Of a stretch of 64,000 bases of DNA, positions 40,222 to 48,753 are shown piece after piece. Within the stretch, counting starts at the first letter, position 1; every line of letters starts with the position of its first letter. The DNA lies in contig NZ_LR134386.1 in NCBI RefSeq assembly GCF_900637665.1, positions 3,154,501 to 3,218,500 of the forward strand, in the 5' to 3' direction. The position numbers and the translations under genes were made by a program. This DNA comes from Chryseobacterium nakagawai (GTDB lineage: Bacteria; Bacteroidota; Bacteroidia; Flavobacteriales; Weeksellaceae). Below the pieces are notes generated by a model. That model saw nothing but the letters and a program-made list of their open reading frames with translations. It was not told where the DNA came from and did not search any database.

Positions 40222-40707
40222 TTATTTCAAAATCTTTACATAGATTTTTTGGGTGTCACTATTTAATTTTACATTAGGAAACGCTTTATCGTGGTCAATA
40301 AAGATATCTCCTTTTTCATTGGCTTTTCCATTGCCATCAGAATCCCATTCAGTAGCAATATAATATTTTACTCCATTTGTAGGTTTTGGATTGATCTTGC
40401 TTTCAGCATCTTGCGGTACTGGTAATTCGATGGTAAAAGGAATTGTTTTTCCTTCAAATTCTTGTTCGGTAATCAATGTTGCTGGTGCATCCTGCAGGCC
40501 TTCACTCACTCCATATAAACTTACTTTAAGTTTTGGATTTTTGATGGTAAATTGATCAGTCCCTGTAAATTCAATCTTAAGGTTTTCTGACTTCACATTC
40601 TCAGTACTTTCAGGAGTAACTGTCTGATCTTTTTTCTCTGCAGGCTTATTACAACTTGATAGTGTTAAGGCCCCGGCTGCCATTAATAATAAAAGGTGGT
40701 TTCTCAT
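40222..40707 (-). CDS. Hypothetical lipoprotein
   Basis: A 161-residue lipoprotein with lipobox LSSC (Cys at residue 19). The mature part is a beta-rich domain of about 110 residues with phrases such as IKNPKLKVSLYG and KYYIATEWDSDGNGKANEKGD, the last resembling a calcium-binding-like DxDxNG loop. No family recognised. The protein should be anchored in the periplasm or outer membrane. Confidence 0.75.
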   Translation of the reverse strand: MRNHLLLLMAAGALTLSSCNKPAEKKDQTVTPESTENVKSENLKIEFTGTDQFTIKNPKLKVSLYGVSEGLQDAPATLITEQEFEGKTIPFTIELPVPQDAESKINPKPTNGVKYYIATEWDSDGNGKANEKGDIFIDHDKAFPNVKLNSDTQKIYVKILK

Positions 40708-40807
40708 ATGTTCTTTGTTTTAATTAATTTCAGTTTAATATTTCACAGATATTTGATAACAAAATTCGTACCTGAATTGATTAGCCTTAAATTAGAAATT
40801 AAATTTT

Positions 40808-41161
40808 TTAAGAATTATTGATGGCATGCTGTACTTTTTTGGTAAGCGACTTAAACACCAAATCGTAAGAATGATCTATTAATTTAAAAATCAGATCTCT
40901 TTTCAGTCCATCTAAATTCACTGAATTCCAATGGGTTTTATTCATATGATAGGCTCCCGTAATCTGAGGGTATTGTTCTCTAAGCTCTGCGCTCCATTCC
41001 GGATCTGTCTTTACATTAACAGACAGAGGCTGCCTTTCGAGACCCATCAACAAAAATATTTTTGTATCTACCTTTAATACAAGAGTTTCATTATCAAAAG
41101 GAAAACTTTCTGTAACCGCTTTTTTAGTAAGACAATAGTCTAATATTTCGTTGGCATCCAT
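40808..41161 (-). CDS. MmcQ/YjbR family protein
   Basis: A 117-residue protein of the MmcQ/YjbR family, with the double-psi-like fold. Family motifs are YCLTKKAVTESFPFD near residue 9, FLLMGLERQPLSVNVKTDP near 36-54, and AYHMNKTHWNSVNLDG near 70-85. The biological role is unsettled; some members bind DNA. It is divergent from the NAD-binding protein gene, with a heptamer repeat between them. Confidence 0.9.
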   Translation of the reverse strand: MDANEILDYCLTKKAVTESFPFDNETLVLKVDTKIFLLMGLERQPLSVNVKTDPEWSAELREQYPQITGAYHMNKTHWNSVNLDGLKRDLIFKLIDHSYDLVFKSLTKKVQHAINNS

Positions 41162-41237
41162 AGTTTTTTACGGGCAATTAATAATAAGTAAAATAATTTA
41201 TAAATGATAATTGATAGACAAGATTTTTAATGACAAG

Positions 41238-41293
41238 ATCTTTTATCTTTTATCTTTTATCTTTTATCTTTTATCTTTTATCTTTTATCTTTT
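41238..41293. repeat. Heptanucleotide microsatellite (ATCTTTT)x8
   Basis: Eight exact tandem copies of ATCTTTT between two divergent genes, ending 56 bases before the ATG at 41349. Seven-base unit changes alter spacing to any promoter there by non-triplet steps. Confidence 0.95.
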
Positions 41294-41348
41294 ATCCAAA
41301 TTTAGTAAATTTAAAAAAGAAAATACCACTATACCAAACCCGATTATT

Positions 41349-42008
41349 ATGAAAGCTTTAGTAATAGGTGCCACAGGCGCTACAGGAAAAGACTTGGTGA
41401 ATCAGCTACTTAATGACAAGGCTTTTGAGGAAGTCAATATTTTTGTAAGAAAACCTGTTGACATTAAGAATGAAAAATTAAAAGTCCATGTTGTAAATTT
41501 TGAAAAGCCGGAAGAATGGAAAGGAATGGTACATGGAGATGTTGCATTTTCATGTTTAGGAACTACTTTAAAAGATGCCGGAAGCAAGGATGCTCAAAAA
41601 AAAGTAGACTTTGATTATCAATATGAATTTGCCAAAGCTGCCAAAGAAAATGATGTGGAAGATTATATCCTTGTATCGGCTTATGGTGCCAATCCTAAGT
41701 CTAAAGTTTTCTATTCTAAAATGAAAGGTGAGCTGGAAGAGGCTGTAAAACAATTACATTTTAATAAAATAACCATTTTTAAACCTGGAATGCTTGAAAG
41801 AAGAGATTCTGAGAGAACAGGCGAAGTTTTGGGAAGCAGGATTATAAAATTCGCCAATAAATTGGGACTATTAGAAAGCCAGAAACCCTTACCTACCGAT
41901 GTTTTAGCCAAAGCTATGATTAATTCTTCGAAAATTAAAAGCAATGGTTATTCCAGTATCAAGCTTGGAAATATTTTTTGTTTTGCAGAAAAGGTGATTG
42001 ATAGATGA
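41349..42008 (+). CDS. NAD(P)H-binding Rossmann-fold protein
   Basis: A 219-residue atypical short-chain dehydrogenase-like protein. The N-terminus ALVIGATGATGKDLVNQLL is the nucleotide-binding motif, and VSAYGANPKSKVFYSKMKGELE (about 98-118) covers the usual YxxxK region. Related to the HTATIP2/TIP30-like subgroup; the substrate is unknown. The start at 41349 is preferred because the upstream open frame runs through the heptamer repeat. Confidence 0.88.
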   Translation: MKALVIGATGATGKDLVNQLLNDKAFEEVNIFVRKPVDIKNEKLKVHVVNFEKPEEWKGMVHGDVAFSCLGTTLKDAGSKDAQKKVDFDYQYEFAKAAKENDVEDYILVSAYGANPKSKVFYSKMKGELEEAVKQLHFNKITIFKPGMLERRDSERTGEVLGSRIIKFANKLGLLESQKPLPTDVLAKAMINSSKIKSNGYSSIKLGNIFCFAEKVIDR

Positions 42009-42025
42009 TAAAACATTATACTAAA

Positions 42026-42094
42026 ATCTGTGTAAATCCGTGCAATCTGTGGTAATTTTTATTTAACCACAGATTTTCGCAGATTGGCACAGAT
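42026..42094. repeat. Dispersed CTGTGTAAATCCGTG-type repeat with inverted arms
   Basis: AATCTGTG...GTGGTAATTTTT...AACCACAGATTTTCGCAGAT in the 132-base gap after the Rossmann gene; shares words with 13970-14040. The two halves form a hairpin (GTGGT/ACCAC region). Confidence 0.6.
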
Positions 42095-42140
42095 GCTTTG
42101 ATTTAGTTTGTTTTTTTAAGATTCGGAACAAAAATATAAT

Positions 42141-42656
42141 TTATTTTGTGGTCTTACTTCCCATGCTTTGTCCCAATTTCTCATATTCAGTATCATTAGG
42201 TTCCCAAAGCTCTATTTTATTTCCCTCAATATCCATTATATGAACAAACTTCCCGTAATCATAGGTTTCAATTTTGTCCAGAATGGTTACGTTTTCTTTT
42301 TTTAACTGCTCAACCAACTTTTCAAGATCATGAACCCGATAATTAATCATAAAATCTTTTTCTGAAGGTTGGAAATATTTTGTTTTTTCACTGAAAGGAC
42401 TCCATTGGCTGAAACCTTTTTTAGAATTATCTGCTCCTTGATACCATTCAAAGACAGATCCATATTCATTGACTTCAAAACCTAAATGTTCTTTATACCA
42501 TTCTCTCATTTTTTGGGGCTCTTTGGATTTAAAAAAGATTCCACCTATCCCTGTTACTCTTTTCAGAGCGTCAGATTCTTTTTCTGTCACTGCTTTAAAG
42601 GCAAATCCTGATAAAAAAGCTGCCAGAATGCAAACTGCAAAAAATATTTTTTTCAT
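42141..42656 (-). CDS. Secreted VOC (glyoxalase-like) family protein
   Basis: A 171-residue protein with a signal or membrane segment at the N-terminus and a single vicinal-oxygen-chelate domain: GIGGIFFKSKEPQKMREWY, then EHLGFEV, VHDLEKLVEQL and VHIMDIEGNKIELWEP, the last carrying the usual Glu ligand. The family includes glyoxalases and dioxygenases, with no clear substrate. An exported form is unusual. Confidence 0.82.
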   Translation of the reverse strand: MKKIFFAVCILAAFLSGFAFKAVTEKESDALKRVTGIGGIFFKSKEPQKMREWYKEHLGFEVNEYGSVFEWYQGADNSKKGFSQWSPFSEKTKYFQPSEKDFMINYRVHDLEKLVEQLKKENVTILDKIETYDYGKFVHIMDIEGNKIELWEPNDTEYEKLGQSMGSKTTK

Positions 42657-42676
42657 GAGTTATTGTTTATTTTAAA

Positions 42677-42706
42677 ATAAAAAAAGTGGATGTAATCATC
42701 CACTTT
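42677..42706 (-). terminator. Terminator of the glutathione peroxidase gene
   Basis: Stem AAAGTGGATG/CATCCACTTT around TAAT, T-rich on the minus strand. Confidence 0.85.
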
Positions 42707-42731
42707 GTAAAAATATACTTTTTTTTATTTC

Positions 42732-43307
42732 TTATTTCAAATATTTTGTAATTGACTCACTTGTAGGTTTTGTAGTACTTACAAAACTATCAATCAACTT
42801 TCCATTCTCATCAACCAGGAATTTGGTAAAGTTCCAAAGGATAGCTGTATTTTTTACTCCGTTCAATTCCTGTTCTGTTAAATATTTAAAGATAGGTGCC
42901 GTATCATCTCCTTTTACAGAAACTTTCGCTGCCATAGGAAATGTCACACCATAGTTTTTCTGGCAGAATGTTCCGATTTCAGCATTGGTTCCTGGTTCCT
43001 GGCCACCAAAATTATTGGCAGGGAAGCCTACAATCACCAGTTTGTCCTTATATTCTTCATATAGCTTTTCAAGGTCTGCATACTGAGAAGTAAATCCACA
43101 CTCAGAAGCCGTATTCACGATCAGGATTTTCTTTCCTTTGAAATCTGCAAAGTTGATTTCCTTACCATCAAGGCTTTCAACTTTAAAGTCATATATTGTT
43201 TTTCCCATAAGTTCTTTGGTTTTAGCTTGAGAAATTTCACTTTTTTGATTGGTGCAGCTTTGCAGAAACGCGATAAAAGAAAGCAGCATTAAAAAAATAT
43301 TTTTCAT
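42732..43307 (-). CDS. Lipoprotein glutathione peroxidase
   Basis: A thiol peroxidase of the glutathione peroxidase family, 191 residues, lipid-anchored through the lipobox LQSC (Cys18). The active-site motif NTASECGFTSQY holds the peroxidatic Cys70, Cys rather than selenocysteine. The conserved FPANNFGGQEPG and WNFTKFLVD motifs are present. It probably reduces peroxides at the cell surface using thioredoxin rather than glutathione. It is 36 bases downstream of the gene at 43344-44009 on the same strand. Confidence 0.93.
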   Translation of the reverse strand: MKNIFLMLLSFIAFLQSCTNQKSEISQAKTKELMGKTIYDFKVESLDGKEINFADFKGKKILIVNTASECGFTSQYADLEKLYEEYKDKLVIVGFPANNFGGQEPGTNAEIGTFCQKNYGVTFPMAAKVSVKGDDTAPIFKYLTEQELNGVKNTAILWNFTKFLVDENGKLIDSFVSTTKPTSESITKYLK

Positions 43308-43343
43308 TTCTTATAAATTTAAGCAACCGAAGCTGCAGATGAA

Positions 43344-44009
43344 TTAAAACTTAAAAATATTGGCAGGAAAGACCTTGTTGATATCTATTCTGTTAAGAAG
43401 CATCACATAGTCTCCATCTTTTTTAGGACTTGAAGATTCTATTCTGAAAGGCATCGTAAGGTTTCCTACTTTTTTATAATCGGAATATACTACCGTTTCT
43501 TCTTTTTTAATCTCCTTTAAAAGCATGTAAGTTGTTGTATCAAAATAATACATATTCTTATTCACATTCTTTGTTAGTTCCACTTTATGACAATAAATCT
43601 CACCTACTTTTTCTTTTCCAAGATATTTAGCATCAAAGCCTTTATTTTCCCAGTCAATAAAATCATTATCAAAGTTTTCCGGTACATATTCCGGATATAC
43701 CTGAAGTTTATTGGCGGCATAGTTCATCGCATAACCTTTGTTTCCGTCAAAACCTTCAATTGCAGTTTCTTTACCCCCAATTACAATGATCGTTTTGGTA
43801 AGATTAGGTCTCTGCTGATATATTTTTATAGGATATTCATCTTTAATTCCCAATACCACTTTTCCTTGTAACAATACGGAATTTAAAAGTTTCCAATTGG
43901 TTAAACCTCCGGATAATTCAATATTTTTATCTATAATTTCCTTTGCAGTTTGAGCATAGTACAATGAACTTGTAATGGTAAAAAGAATTAAGTATATTAT
44001 TTTTTTCAT
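43344..44009 (-). CDS. LolA-like outer-membrane lipoprotein-sorting family protein
   Basis: A 221-residue secreted protein with a signal peptide (ending near YYAQ). The mature part follows a LolA/LolB-like beta pattern, beginning AKEIIDKNIELSGG and with MYYFDTTTYMLLKEIKKEE, a typical phrase of the Bacteroidetes outer-membrane lipoprotein-sorting family. It may bind lipids or lipoproteins in the periplasm. Its ATG overlaps, as ATGA, the stop of a short startless frame upstream (44006-44245). Confidence 0.75.
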   Translation of the reverse strand: MKKIIYLILFTITSSLYYAQTAKEIIDKNIELSGGLTNWKLLNSVLLQGKVVLGIKDEYPIKIYQQRPNLTKTIIVIGGKETAIEGFDGNKGYAMNYAANKLQVYPEYVPENFDNDFIDWENKGFDAKYLGKEKVGEIYCHKVELTKNVNKNMYYFDTTTYMLLKEIKKEETVVYSDYKKVGNLTMPFRIESSSPKKDGDYVMLLNRIDINKVFPANIFKF

Positions 44010-44245
44010 TTAATTTTATTAAAATAGTTATTTAAAGAAGAATTAAAAATCAAGCCTACCTTGCTATTTTTATTTTGAGGAACCTGATTTTCATTTATAT
44101 ATTTAAAAATCATTCCCGGATCTTCTTTAAAACCTAACGTTTTTGTAAGATATAATATTTTATTTTCAAATTTTACAGGTGACAATTTTGAGATTTCAAA
44201 ACTGAATCTTAATAATGCTAATAAAATAAGCTTGCTATCAAAAAC
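44006..44245 (-). pseudogene. Open reading frame without start codon, possible gene remnant
   Basis: Seventy-nine codons open on the minus strand before a stop that overlaps the next gene's ATG in the ATGA manner. The peptide has a gene-like composition (for example KYINENQVPQNKNSKVG) but lacks any plausible start at its head; a stop immediately precedes it at 44246-44248. I do not recognise a family. It may be the 3' end of a gene whose start was lost, or a chance open frame. Confidence 0.35.
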
Positions 44246-44348
44246 TTATTTATCAATTCAAATATAAGGGGAATTGGGATAAAAAGCAAAAAGACTGAGA
44301 AAGTATGAGTCTTATTATCACATTCTCAAGTTTCTCTCGTTTTTCAAA

Positions 44349-45071
44349 TTAAATCAGCTTTCTTGCTTTTTCCAGGTCTTCCGGTGTATCGATGCCTACT
44401 CCAACGAAATTGGTTTCTATCATTTTGATTTTCATTCCATATTCCAGGTAGCGAATGCATTCGATCTTTTCGGATATCTCCAGGGGTTTCATTTCAAGCT
44501 TAGAAAATTGTAATAAAGCTTCTTTTCTGAATGCATATACTCCGATATGCTTAAAGTAGCTCACATCATAAGAAACTTCTCTGTGAAAAGGAATTGCGGA
44601 ACGGCTAAAATATAAGGCAAAACCGTTATTATCCGTAATTACTTTTACATTATTGGGGTTTTCTATTTCTTCTTTTTCTGACAATTTTATTTTTAGGGAA
44701 GCCAGGGAAATCTCCTGTTGATCGTCTTGTTTAAAAACTTCAATCAATTGCTTCAAAGGCTCCAGCTTAAGAAATGGTTCATCACCCTGAACATTAATAA
44801 CGATATCACAATCTATATTTTGTACAGCTTCAGCAATACGGTCACTTCCTGTTTCATGCTGTCCTGTCATTACAGCTTTTCCTCCGTTCTTAGTGATTTC
44901 CTCCAAAATAATTTCAGAATCTGTTGCTACAAATACTTCATCAAACAGTCCTGTTTCCACAACATTTTGATAAGTGGTTGTAATAACAGTTTTTTCTCCC
45001 AGAATCTGCATCAGTTTTCCCGGAAAACGGCTTGCTTCATAGCGCGCAGGGATAACGGCGATTATTTTCAT
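44349..45071 (-). CDS. kdsB: 3-deoxy-manno-octulosonate cytidylyltransferase (KdsB)
   Basis: Activates KDO to CMP-KDO for LPS inner-core assembly, 240 residues, the usual length. The N-terminal motif [16 protein letters not shown] binds [23 protein letters not shown] and NVQGDEPFL follow in the expected order, with [16 protein letters not shown] near residue 180. Partner of kdsA at 13010, but not linked to it. Confidence 0.97.
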   Translation of the reverse strand: MKIIAVIPARYEASRFPGKLMQILGEKTVITTTYQNVVETGLFDEVFVATDSEIILEEITKNGGKAVMTGQHETGSDRIAEAVQNIDCDIVINVQGDEPFLKLEPLKQLIEVFKQDDQQEISLASLKIKLSEKEEIENPNNVKVITDNNGFALYFSRSAIPFHREVSYDVSYFKHIGVYAFRKEALLQFSKLEMKPLEISEKIECIRYLEYGMKIKMIETNFVGVGIDTPEDLEKARKLI

Positions 45072-45231
45072 TCAGTAAATATTAATTAAGTCTTTTCAAG
45101 CCAATATCTCCAAAAAAATGAATGATATGGCTTATTCAGACCAAAAATAGTGAAAACTATTTTAGTTTGTTCTATAAAATGTGGTATTCTAACCAAATTT
45201 TCTATTAAACACTATAATTTTATCTCTTTTA

Positions 45232-45273
45232 AAAAAACAAAATTCCCACATTCTTATTGAAGATGTGGGAATC
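45232..45273 (-). terminator. Terminator of the PAP2 gene
   Basis: Stem ATTCCCACATT/ATGTGGGAAT with an internal loop; on the minus strand it runs into TTTTGTTTTTTT. Confidence 0.75.
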
Positions 45274-45305
45274 GGGTATAGATTTTTATTTAAATGAGTC
45301 AGTTG

Positions 45306-46292
45306 TTAAAAAGATAGCTTTACGCCTACCATATTGTATTCCCATTGGCGGGATGCCATAAGGTCAAATTTATATTTTGTTTTTCCTATTGTTCCTTCTG
45401 AGGTTGTATACCTGCTTTTTGATATGGTTTTTCCAATAAAATATCCCATTAATAATGCTAAAGGATAGTCTGAAGCCCAATGAACTTTACTTTGCATCAT
45501 CTGAAAACATAAAGCTCCAGCTAATGTATATCCTACAGGTTTTATCCATCGGGCATCCGGATAATTGTCTGCAATAACGGTGATCCCAGCCATAAAGGTA
45601 GTTAAGTGTCCGGATGGCATGGCATCATAATTAGAAGTATATTTTCCAAATGCTGAAAAACTTGGGAACGGATTCCATGCCCCTCCTTTATTTCCGTTTT
45701 CTTCCGCAATAAACGGACTTTCTCTTCCAGTGATTCTTTTGATCGTTTGGGTGAAAACTCCGGAAAGAATTAAACTTTCCATTAATCCACTCGCTGTTGC
45801 CTGTGCTCTATAATCATTTTTAATTAAACCATAGGCTCCGAAACCGATTCCAAGAAATACTAATGTAGATCCATTTCCTATAAGATACAATGTAGATCCG
45901 ATATCTTTGGGAATTTTGAAAACACCACCCAATTTGGTATAGTTGTTATCTTTATCCATTCCCCATCTTTCACCCAACTCTCTTGAGTTATCGATGAGTT
46001 TCTGATCAAAAGGCAAAAGGATCAGTGTTGAAGCAACGGCACCTCCTAAATAGTAGGCATGATCTTTTGCTACAAAATCTTTATTGGTATCAATAAAATT
46101 TCGCGGAAGCTTGGTTACAAAATCCAGCAGTTTAGGTTTTGGATATGTTCTGACAGAACCGTCTTTCAGAGTGTAAGTTTGTACTTTAGGTAAGTCTGGT
46201 ACTGGCGACAGTTCCTTTACCTGTAACGTATCTACTTCTTGCGAACATACCAGTATAGACATTGGCAGCAGCAAAAATCTCAATTTTTTCAT
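45306..46292 (-). CDS. PAP2 family phosphatase
   Basis: A 328-residue membrane or envelope lipid phosphatase. After the signal peptide (ending near CSQE) come membrane helices and the PAP2 motifs: KRITGRESPF, the PSGH motif in NYDAMPSGHLTTFMAG, and SKVHWASDYPLALLMG holding the third-motif His and Asp. Family members dephosphorylate undecaprenyl pyrophosphate, phosphatidic acid or lipid A. The start at 46292 begins a good signal peptide and removes five residues of an upstream alternative. Confidence 0.88.
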   Translation of the reverse strand: MKKLRFLLLPMSILVCSQEVDTLQVKELSPVPDLPKVQTYTLKDGSVRTYPKPKLLDFVTKLPRNFIDTNKDFVAKDHAYYLGGAVASTLILLPFDQKLIDNSRELGERWGMDKDNNYTKLGGVFKIPKDIGSTLYLIGNGSTLVFLGIGFGAYGLIKNDYRAQATASGLMESLILSGVFTQTIKRITGRESPFIAEENGNKGGAWNPFPSFSAFGKYTSNYDAMPSGHLTTFMAGITVIADNYPDARWIKPVGYTLAGALCFQMMQSKVHWASDYPLALLMGYFIGKTISKSRYTTSEGTIGKTKYKFDLMASRQWEYNMVGVKLSF

Positions 46293-46336
46293 CGTTGTTG
46301 TTTTCAACCCTGTTTATTCTTAGCTTATAAAAGCCC

Positions 46337-46367
46337 CAAAGATAAATCCTTGTTGACTTTACTACAA
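46337..46367 (-). promoter_or_regulatory. Promoter for the PAP2 gene
   Basis: Minus strand TTG, 20 bases, TATCTTTG; full consensus match, 45 bases before the ATG. Confidence 0.75.
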
Positions 46368-46479
46368 AATGTTTACTTATTTTTTAATATTTATTTAATT
46401 TTTTTATAAAATAGCAGTTGAGTCTTAGTTTATATAATTAATCAGGAAAATGATTTTAAAATGTATCCATATAACAATA

Positions 46480-46533
46480 TACCAGTGTAACAATATTCAC
46501 CAATAATAAAATTGGTAAACAGTTACACTGGTA
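46480..46533. other. Long double hairpin in the aminotransferase-PAP2 gap
   Basis: Outer 12-bp arms TACCAGTGTAAC/GTTACACTGGTA enclose an inner hairpin ACCAAT/ATTGGT. Neither strand shows a strong T-run directly after it, so it is not a standard terminator. Confidence 0.6.
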
Positions 46534-46558
46534 CATTTATAGTTATTAACTTAATTAA

Positions 46559-47812
46559 TTACTTCAAGTTATTCAAAGCAGTCTCCAATTTCGGAAGCAT
46601 TACTTTGATCTCATCAACAGCTAATCCTCCAACGGAAGCACGGAACCAAGGTTCAGATGTATCTTCCCCGAATGCTGAGAATGGTACTAAAGCTACCCCA
46701 GCTTCATTAATTAGGTAGAATACAAGGTCTGAAGAGTTTTCAATTACCGCTCCATCCGGTTTTGTTTTTCCTATATAATCTAATTTAATGGTAAGATAAA
46801 GAGCACCCATCGGTTCGATACTATCTACCGCTAAGCCTTTTCCTTTCAGGTCCTGAACTCCGCCGTGAAGAACTTTTAAACTTTCTTCAAGTTTTCCTTT
46901 GAAATCTTCTACGAATACATTTACATTTTCAGGATTTTCATAGAATTTTGCTGTAGCTTCCTGCTCTGGTTTTGGTGCCCAAGCTCCAACGTGCGTAAGA
47001 AGAGCCTTCATTTTATCAATAATGTGTGCAGGACCGAATCCCCATCCTACACGTACTCCTGTAGCTGCCAAACATTTTGAAATTCCATCAATATATACAG
47101 TATATTCCTTCATTTCAGGGAAAAGAGAAACCGGATCTACGTGTTCTGCACCAAATGTAAGGTTAGAATAGATTTGGTCATACATAAGGTATAACGGTTT
47201 TTCGTCTGCTCCTCTTTTCTTGTTTTCAGCAATTACCAATTCGCAAATTTCTGAAAGTTGTTCTCTTGTAAACATTGTTCCTGTTGGATTCAACGGAGAA
47301 CAAAGCGCCAATAGAACAGCTCCATCCAAGTGAGGTCTTAAATCATCTGCTGTTGGAAGAAAATTGGTTTCAGGCTTTGTTTTTACTTCTACGGCATTGG
47401 CAGAGGTAAGGTAAGCATAGTGGTTATTGTTCCATGATGGTGTAGGATATATTACTTTATCTCCTTCATCTACGATGGTTTTGTATACTGCATAGATCAA
47501 AGGTCTTGATCCAGCCGTAATCAAAATATCATTAGGAGAGTAATCCAGGTTCCATCTATTTTTTAAATCCTTGGATACTTCTTTTCTTAAAGATAAAAGT
47601 CCGTTGGCAGGTGGATAGTTTGTCAGGTTATTCTGATAGGCTTTCTGAATTTCTTCCTTCAGCAATGCCGGAATAGGATAGATATTAGAATTCAGGTCAC
47701 CAATAGTAAGATTGGCAATTTGTGCACCTTTTGCTTTTAGATCATTTACTTCGTTACCAATTTTTACAATTTCAGAACCGATCAGGTTCGCTGCTAATTT
47801 TGAAACTTTCAC
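46559..47812 (-). CDS. Class I/II PLP-dependent aminotransferase
   Basis: An aspartate-aminotransferase-fold enzyme of 417 residues. The PLP lysine is Lys246 in GISKCLAATGVRVGW. Other family motifs are SPLNPTGTMF (about residue 170), YDQIYSNLTFG and the C-terminal Arg in WFRASVGGLA. The closest characterised relatives are aromatic or aspartate aminotransferases; the amino acid is not certain. It is last in a four-gene minus-strand run starting at the GIN-domain lipoprotein. Confidence 0.9.
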   Translation of the reverse strand: MKVSKLAANLIGSEIVKIGNEVNDLKAKGAQIANLTIGDLNSNIYPIPALLKEEIQKAYQNNLTNYPPANGLLSLRKEVSKDLKNRWNLDYSPNDILITAGSRPLIYAVYKTIVDEGDKVIYPTPSWNNNHYAYLTSANAVEVKTKPETNFLPTADDLRPHLDGAVLLALCSPLNPTGTMFTREQLSEICELVIAENKKRGADEKPLYLMYDQIYSNLTFGAEHVDPVSLFPEMKEYTVYIDGISKCLAATGVRVGWGFGPAHIIDKMKALLTHVGAWAPKPEQEATAKFYENPENVNVFVEDFKGKLEESLKVLHGGVQDLKGKGLAVDSIEPMGALYLTIKLDYIGKTKPDGAVIENSSDLVFYLINEAGVALVPFSAFGEDTSEPWFRASVGGLAVDEIKVMLPKLETALNNLK

Positions 47813-47839
47813 TTTATTCTTATTTAAAATTTACTAATA

Positions 47840-48736
47840 TTATCTTCTCAGATTAATTTTGTCTTCTATTTGATCCACAGGAACGTGGGCATCGTAAGCG
47901 GCTATTAGTTCTTTAGTTTTTTTCGCGGTAGTAGAATTTGGATATTTTTTGATGAGTTTGTTATATGCTTCTCTTTTATCATCATAAATTTTTCCTTCCT
48001 CACTATCATAAATACGATCACTGTCCATTCCCAGCAGATAGTCCAGCAAATAATCGTTATATATATTTCTTGTAGCCTTTATCAACGGGCTTTTAGGATA
48101 TTTATTAATAAAATTCTCCCAAGCGATCAATCGGTCTCCCAGCTCTTCCCAGGTAATTAAGAGGCCACCATTCACAGCATAATTTTCCTTATTATCTTTT
48201 GCCTTCTGTAAGATGTAAGCATCATAATCAGGAGTTACCTTATTCTTAAAAACAGACTCATAATATCCCGGCAACGAATGAATTTCTGTAAGACCTTCTC
48301 CCATCTCGCGGAATTCAAGACCTACTTTATTCAACTCGGTAGCCATTTTCTTTATGTGATCCGGCAGATTATAGGTCTCAGGTCCTGTATGATAATCGAT
48401 ATATTTGTCAAGCACCTCAGTTTGAGACGTATTCAAACAATCGGTGTACTTATCTCTGATTTTCACATAAGCTTCATACACTTTATTATTCTGCTCCAGA
48501 CTGTTTCCTGCAATCTCTTTATTTATTTTAGTACGATACCATTGTAAAGCTGTAATATAATCTTCCGTTTTATTTTCTGAAGAACACGCTGTATCAATGG
48601 GTTTATACTGATTCTCTTGGGTTTCGTTTTTAGCTATTGAGTCATTTGCAGGTTTTACATCAGAAACCGTAGTTTCCTTTTTACAGGAAACTACAGCTAC
48701 AGACAGCATAAAAACTGCTATAATTTTTTTTATCAT
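47840..48736 (-). CDS. Hypothetical lipoprotein
   Basis: A 298-residue lipoprotein with lipobox VVSC (Cys18). The soluble part is mostly helical, with segments such as ITALQWYRTKINKEIAGN and KKYPNSTTAKKTKELIAAY that resemble degenerate TPR repeats. No family recognised. It sits between the phosphosugar mutase and the aminotransferase genes with short gaps (17 and 27 bases). Confidence 0.75.
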   Translation of the reverse strand: MIKKIIAVFMLSVAVVSCKKETTVSDVKPANDSIAKNETQENQYKPIDTACSSENKTEDYITALQWYRTKINKEIAGNSLEQNNKVYEAYVKIRDKYTDCLNTSQTEVLDKYIDYHTGPETYNLPDHIKKMATELNKVGLEFREMGEGLTEIHSLPGYYESVFKNKVTPDYDAYILQKAKDNKENYAVNGGLLITWEELGDRLIAWENFINKYPKSPLIKATRNIYNDYLLDYLLGMDSDRIYDSEEGKIYDDKREAYNKLIKKYPNSTTAKKTKELIAAYDAHVPVDQIEDKINLRR

Positions 48737-48753
48737 TCTTCTTTATCAGTAGA

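Noticed and set aside
41211..41348. N-terminal extension of the Rossmann protein through the heptamer repeat
   Set aside because: Encodes repetitive FYLLSFI; the ATG at 41349 starts the nucleotide-binding motif.
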